In this document: positions 33,666-37,622 of the stretch, piece by piece
How positions within the stretch are numbered: position 1 is the stretch's first letter
Layout of the letters: each line of letters opens with the position of its first letter
NCBI GenBank assembly: GCA_015296085.1
Contig: DVDT01000065.1
Location: forward strand, 1 to 37,622
DNA length: 37,622 nucleotides
Source: Trichormus sp. M33_DOE_039
Lineage (GTDB): Bacteria > Cyanobacteriota > Cyanobacteriia > Cyanobacteriales > Nostocaceae
Direction: 5' to 3'
The notes under the pieces: generated by a model
The model's database searches: none
Told to the model about the DNA's origin: nothing
What the model saw: only the letters and a program-made list of their open reading frames with translations
Translations under genes and position numbers: made by a program

Positions 33666-34681
33666 AAAAAACTGAGCGAGTTGTTGAGAATTTAAACCGC
33701 GCTTTACATCATATTTTTGCTGTAGATCCGCAAGTTTTTTTAATCGGTGAAGATATCCTCGACCCCTATGGAGGGGCATTCAAAGTTAGCAAGGGTTTAT
33801 CTACCAAATACCCGGATCGGGTTTTATCTACACCTATTAGTGAAGAAGCCATTATCGGCATCGGAGGTGGTTTAGCTTTGTGCGGTAATAAGCCAATTGT
33901 AGAAATCATGTTTGGTGATTTCATTGCTTTGGGATTTGATCAGATTTTGAATTTTGCCTCTAAATCTGTATCAATGTACGGCACAAAATTAGACTTAAAT
34001 ATGATTGTGCGCTGTGCTGTTGGTGGTAATAGAGGATATGGCCCGACACATAGCCAAAGTTTGCAAAAACACTTTGTAGGTATTCCCAACTTATATTTAT
34101 TTGAATTATCTCCATTACATGATAATATTGCAGTGTTTGAAAAGTTAGTTAATCTAACTTATCCCTCCATATTTTTTGAAGATAAGGTACTTTATACCCA
34201 AAGAATTTATACCGATGGATTGATTGATGATCTGTTTAGTTATGAGTTCTTAGATACAGCGAATAACTTCGCTAGAATTTATGCCGATAGTTTTGAAGAA
34301 AATAGCTGTTTGCTAATTGCCCCTGGAGGATTAGTCCCACGCTGTTTAGCCGCAGCTAGGGAATTATTTATTGATTTTGAGATTGAAACTCAAATTATTG
34401 TTCCTAGCCAACTATATCCGTTTGAACTAGAAACTATTTTAGGGTTATTAACAGACGCTACCCATATTTTTATTGTGGAAGATAGTGTGGCTGGTGGAAC
34501 TTGGGGCAGCGAAATTGCTCACCAAATCTACAGTCACCTCTGGGGTAAGTTAAAAAATCCTGTCAAATTAATTCACTCTAAAAATAGTATTATTCCGTCT
34601 TCTGCCCATTTAGAAAAACAGGTATTGGTGCAGAAAGAAGACATTTGCAATTCTGTGAAGGATGCGGTATTATATGTATGA
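33650..34681 (+). CDS. 2-oxoacid dehydrogenase-like E1 beta subunit
   Basis: A 343-residue transketolase-like beta subunit. The catalytic Glu lies in TPISEEAIIGIGGGLAL (~64), which activates the ThDP aminopyrimidine. The His lies in YGPTHSQSLQ (~133), which normally reads AQHSQS. A C-terminal transketolase domain has IVPSQLYPFE and FIVEDSVAGGTWGSEIA. It overlaps E1-alpha at the 5' end and E2 at the 3' end, so the three are translationally coupled. Pyruvate-, branched-chain- and acetoin-type betas look alike at this level. Confidence 0.9.
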   Translation: MEATLKKTERVVENLNRALHHIFAVDPQVFLIGEDILDPYGGAFKVSKGLSTKYPDRVLSTPISEEAIIGIGGGLALCGNKPIVEIMFGDFIALGFDQILNFASKSVSMYGTKLDLNMIVRCAVGGNRGYGPTHSQSLQKHFVGIPNLYLFELSPLHDNIAVFEKLVNLTYPSIFFEDKVLYTQRIYTDGLIDDLFSYEFLDTANNFARIYADSFEENSCLLIAPGGLVPRCLAAARELFIDFEIETQIIVPSQLYPFELETILGLLTDATHIFIVEDSVAGGTWGSEIAHQIYSHLWGKLKNPVKLIHSKNSIIPSSAHLEKQVLVQKEDICNSVKDAVLYV

Positions 34682-35777
34682 AATAGTTCTACCAAAATTT
34701 AATAATAATGATGAAAGTTATACGTTACTTTACTGGCTGTTAGATGCAGGTAAGCCAGTTAGTAAACAGGAAGCGATCGCAGTATTTGAAACATCGAAAG
34801 CAGCTTTCGATTTAGAAAGTGAATCTGAAGGCATTTTACATCCATTACCCCAAGCTGGTGATGAATGTAAGCCAGGAGATGTCATTGGCTATCTATTTGC
34901 AACGGAAGTAGAAAGGCAGGATTTTATCCAGAATTCTGGAGCGAAAACTAAAGAAACGAAGGATAAATCCTTAACCATTACCAAAGCTGCTCAGGAACTC
35001 ATAGAAAAGCATGGTATTGCGGAAGAAAGTATTAGAAAACTAGGTAAGAGTATTATTAAAAGACCGGATATTGAAAAGTTAATCAGTGAACAAAATCAAA
35101 GTGTTGTGACTGGTTTAGAAATATCTCGTCAACAAATGGCGATCGCTCGTGTAGTCACCCAGTCTCACAACCAAATACCCAAAGCATTTCTGTTGATGAA
35201 AGTCTACTGTGATGCTGCAATACAAATGTTGAATGACCACGGAACAAAACACGATGTCATTATTGGTTTACCAGAACTACTAGTTAAAATCACCGCCACC
35301 TTACTTTCAGACTTCCCCTTTTTCTTTGGCAGTTTAATTGATGACAATCGATTTATGCCAGGAGAGGTTGCTAATATTGGCGTTACCCTTGATTTAGGCA
35401 AAGGCTTATTCATCCCTGTCATTAAAAACGTTGGTGATAAATCTTTATCAGATGTTGCCAATACTTTGATTGATTTTAGATTGAAAGCGATGCGTGGTCA
35501 GTTTACAGAAGAAGAATTAAATCAGGGAAATATTTCTATCTCCATTAATATGGATCAAGATTCTCTGGTGACGATTCCGATTATTCTTCCCTCACAAACT
35601 TGTATGCTATCGCTAGGTGGAATTCAAGAAGAACTTTATTTAGATACAGAACAACATATTAAGACTCGTAGTTATATCAATTTAGGGCTAGCCTACGACC
35701 ACAGAGTAATTAATGGGCGAGAAGCTGCTCAATTTTTAACCAAAATTAAAACCAAACTTGAACAACCAAGTATATGA
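34674..35777 (+). CDS. 2-oxoacid dehydrogenase-like E2 (lipoyl acyltransferase)
   Basis: About 367 residues: one lipoyl domain (1-80; lipoyl Lys in ETSKA at residue 42, where most have ETDKA), one E1/E3-binding domain (~100-140, AAQELIEKHGIAEESIRKLGKS) and the acyltransferase core (~155-365) ending with the catalytic His in YDHRVINGREAAQFL. The usual Asp after the HRV step is Asn; this is also seen in some genuine E2p enzymes, so activity is plausible. I prefer the ATG at 34674; an ATG at 34662 adds four residues. The role is to transfer the acyl group from lipoyl to CoA, or here probably to the discrete ACP. No E3 (lipoamide dehydrogenase) gene is present in the window. Confidence 0.9.
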   Translation: MYEIVLPKFNNNDESYTLLYWLLDAGKPVSKQEAIAVFETSKAAFDLESESEGILHPLPQAGDECKPGDVIGYLFATEVERQDFIQNSGAKTKETKDKSLTITKAAQELIEKHGIAEESIRKLGKSIIKRPDIEKLISEQNQSVVTGLEISRQQMAIARVVTQSHNQIPKAFLLMKVYCDAAIQMLNDHGTKHDVIIGLPELLVKITATLLSDFPFFFGSLIDDNRFMPGEVANIGVTLDLGKGLFIPVIKNVGDKSLSDVANTLIDFRLKAMRGQFTEEELNQGNISISINMDQDSLVTIPIILPSQTCMLSLGGIQEELYLDTEQHIKTRSYINLGLAYDHRVINGREAAQFLTKIKTKLEQPSI

Positions 35778-35873
35778 GTAATTAGCTAGGTGCAGTAGTC
35801 TTTGAGATCGTGTATCGGAGGTTAATTCTAATTCTTCATGACAGCATGAGGTTAAAAACTAGGGGAAACAAAT

Positions 35874-37622
35874 ATGGGTAAACTTCCAGAGCGCATTACC
35901 AATCTTTCAGCAACAAAACTCGCGCTCTTGGTACAACAAATGCGCGCCAAAACTGATAGCATCGAACTGTTAAACGCAGAACCGATTGCTATTATTGGTA
36001 TGGGTTGCCGATTTCCTGGTGGTAGCGATAACCCCGAAGCATTCTGGAAAAATCTCCGTAACGGTGTTGATGCTATCAGCGAGATTCCTTCAGACCGTTG
36101 GGATGTGAACGCATATTATGACCCCAACCCCGATACACCAGGAAAAATGTATTCCCGACATGGTGGTTTTGTTGGTCAAATAGACCAATTTGAGCCGGAG
36201 TTTTTCGGGATTAGTCCACGGGAAGCTCAGAGTCTCGATCCCCAGCAGCGACTAATGCTAGAAGTTACCTGGGAAGCACTAGAAAATGCTGGAGTTCCCC
36301 TCAATCAATTGCAAAGAAGCAAAACCGGCGTTTTCGTTGGCATTACCACCACAGATTATCTACAACTGCAAACCAGTCTTGCAGACGATCAACTTATAGA
36401 TGCTTATACAAATTCCGGCGGGGCAATTAACTTTGCGGCTGGTCGATTATCTTATTTTTTAGGGTTACAAGGGCCAAGTTTAGCTGTAGAAACAGCTTGT
36501 TCCTCATCATTAGTAGCAGTTCATTTAGCTTGTCAAAGTCTGCGTCATCAAGAAAGTGAATTGGCAATTGTCGGCGGTGTTAACTTGATTGTCATCCCAG
36601 AGATGAACGTCAGACTATGTAAAGCCAAGATGATTGCAATGGATGGACGCTGCAAAACCTTTGATAGTGCTGCGGATGGTTTTGGACGTTCCGAAGGTTG
36701 TGGTGTTTTGGTACTCAAACGCCTTTCCCAAGCATTAGCTGACGGTAACAACATCGTAGCCTTAATTCGTGGTTCAGCAGTCAATCAAGACGGTGCTAGC
36801 AGTGGTTTGACTGTACCTAACGGACTAGCGCAACAAGCAGTGGTCAGACAAGCACTAGCTAACGCTGGACTAGAACCCCATCAAGTGAGTTATATCGAAA
36901 CTCACGGTACAGGTACATCTTTGGGAGATCCGATTGAAGTTAATGCCCTTGGCGCGGTATTTGGGAAAGAGAAAACAGCTGATCAGCCCCTCATGTTAGG
37001 GTCTGTCAAAACCAACATCGGTCATACAGAAGCAGCCGCAGGTATAGCTGGCATCATTAAAGTAGCTTTGGCACTACAACATCAAGAAATTCCGCCACAT
37101 CTGCATTTTCAAACACCCAACCCTCATATTGCTTGGGAAAATTTACCAGTTACAGTCCCAACTCAACTAACACCCTGGCTACCACATCAGCAACGTCGCA
37201 TTGCTGGAGTAAGTTCCTTTGGTGCAAGCGGGACAAATGCTCATGTAATCCTAGAGGAAGCACCAATAACTCACAGGGGAGAAGAACTGAAAATTGAGCG
37301 ACCCCTACATCTACTAACACTATCAGCCAAACAACCAAACACCCTAAAAGAACTAGCCCAACGCTACATCAACTACCTTTCATCACACCCAGAAACACCA
37401 CTTGGCGACATCACCCACACATCCCAAATCGGCAGAACTCACTTTCATCATCGTCTGGCTGTAATTGCATCTGACCACCAGCAAATGCAACAACAGTTGC
37501 AAGCCTATCTCGATGAAAGCGAAGTCATCGGCATCCATCAAGGACACAGCAGTCAAAAAACCAGAAAAATCGCCTTCCTCTTCACCGGACAAGGTTCACA
37601 ATATCACCACATGGGTCGGCAA
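35874..37622 (+). CDS. type I polyketide synthase, KS-AT..., cut by window edge
   Basis: 583 codons are visible with no stop. Residues 1-35 form a docking-like helix (ITNLSATKLALLVQQMRAKTD). The KS follows at ~38-460 (active Cys in TACSSS, His in ETHGTGTSLGD and KTNIGHTEAAAG). An AT begins at the edge with FLFTGQGSQYHHMGRQ. All KS catalytic residues are present. The start ATG at 35874 comes 97 bp after E2, with an AGGGGA upstream. The N-terminal helix has the LSxxKxALL pattern of cyanobacterial class 2 docking domains and could accept the C-terminal tail of PKS1. Later domains, and possibly further genes, lie outside the window. Confidence 0.92.
   Translation, partial: MGKLPERITNLSATKLALLVQQMRAKTDSIELLNAEPIAIIGMGCRFPGGSDNPEAFWKNLRNGVDAISEIPSDRWDVNAYYDPNPDTPGKMYSRHGGFVGQIDQFEPEFFGISPREAQSLDPQQRLMLEVTWEALENAGVPLNQLQRSKTGVFVGITTTDYLQLQTSLADDQLIDAYTNSGGAINFAAGRLSYFLGLQGPSLAVETACSSSLVAVHLACQSLRHQESELAIVGGVNLIVIPEMNVRLCKAKMIAMDGRCKTFDSAADGFGRSEGCGVLVLKRLSQALADGNNIVALIRGSAVNQDGASSGLTVPNGLAQQAVVRQALANAGLEPHQVSYIETHGTGTSLGDPIEVNALGAVFGKEKTADQPLMLGSVKTNIGHTEAAAGIAGIIKVALALQHQEIPPHLHFQTPNPHIAWENLPVTVPTQLTPWLPHQQRRIAGVSSFGASGTNAHVILEEAPITHRGEELKIERPLHLLTLSAKQPNTLKELAQRYINYLSSHPETPLGDITHTSQIGRTHFHHRLAVIASDHQQMQQQLQAYLDESEVIGIHQGHSSQKTRKIAFLFTGQGSQYHHMGRQ

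Noticed and set aside
1-37622. CRISPR arrays, tRNA/rRNA genes and intact transposons
   Set aside because: I found no regularly spaced identical repeats, no tRNA-like cloverleaf arms and no transposase frame; the tandem repeats present are 7-9 bp units without spacers.

Overview
The window comes from a cyanobacterium, most likely a filamentous heterocyst-forming one of the Nostoc/Anabaena/Calothrix type. Supporting signs are: frequent GCGATCGC (HIP1) octamers; short tandem heptanucleotide repeats in the spacers; decayed xisH/xisI genes (fdxN-element excision family); a DevA-type ABC ATPase; the plastid/cyanobacterial ribosomal protein PSRP-3; a Ser/Thr-kinase-WD40 fusion; and the phylloquinone pathway with its DHNA-CoA thioesterase. 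I saw no tRNA, rRNA, CRISPR array or intact insertion sequence.

Layout. (1) 174-372: remnants of xisH and xisI. (2) 385-6062: phylloquinone block: menF (minus strand), then menA-menC-menE (plus strand), then the DHNA-CoA thioesterase (minus). (3) 6079-8533: a minus-strand pair, an APH-fold phosphotransferase followed by a HopA1-family protein, closed by a clear intrinsic terminator. This is the same enzyme pairing that builds class V lanthipeptides. About 1.1 kb of AT-rich DNA lies upstream. (4) 9625-11453: TMEM14-like membrane protein and a DUF815 ATPase. (5) 11710-18420: four co-directional genes: membrane-anchored coiled-coil TerB-C protein, BREX BrxD-like ATPase, Lhr/BrxHI-like helicase, and, 13 nt further on, a WD40 protein whose kinase domain has lost key residues. 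I infer a small nucleic-acid-handling or defence-like island. (6) 18495-23566: PSRP-3, a four-helix-bundle gene remnant running into a HAD hydrolase, a DUF4336 protein, an orphan DevA-like ATPase and a two-block RTX protein. (7) 24580 to the right edge: a polyketide gene cluster that continues beyond the window.

The polyketide cluster is the most interesting part. It contains a stand-alone AprA-like methyltransferase, a KS-AT-KR-ACP module without a loading domain, a small membrane protein, a type II thioesterase and a discrete ACP of the W-N-S-M type. These are followed by a complete E1-alpha / E1-beta / E2 set of a 2-oxoacid-dehydrogenase-like complex (no E3) and a second PKS (KS-AT..., cut by the window). 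My working model is that E1/E2 makes an acyl-lipoyl unit from a 2-oxoacid or ketose and passes it to the discrete ACP, which primes the first KS. PKS1 then hands over to PKS2 through matching terminal helices. This resembles in principle the glycolyl-ACP loading known from the naphthyridinomycin/quinocarcin NRPS pathways, but here it would feed a cyanobacterial cis-AT PKS. The gene content is read directly from the sequence; the substrate and product are not determined.

A second theme is repeat-driven gene edges. The menC start codon lies inside a heptamer repeat, the WD40-kinase stop codon is supplied by another, and a third abuts the PSRP-3 stop.
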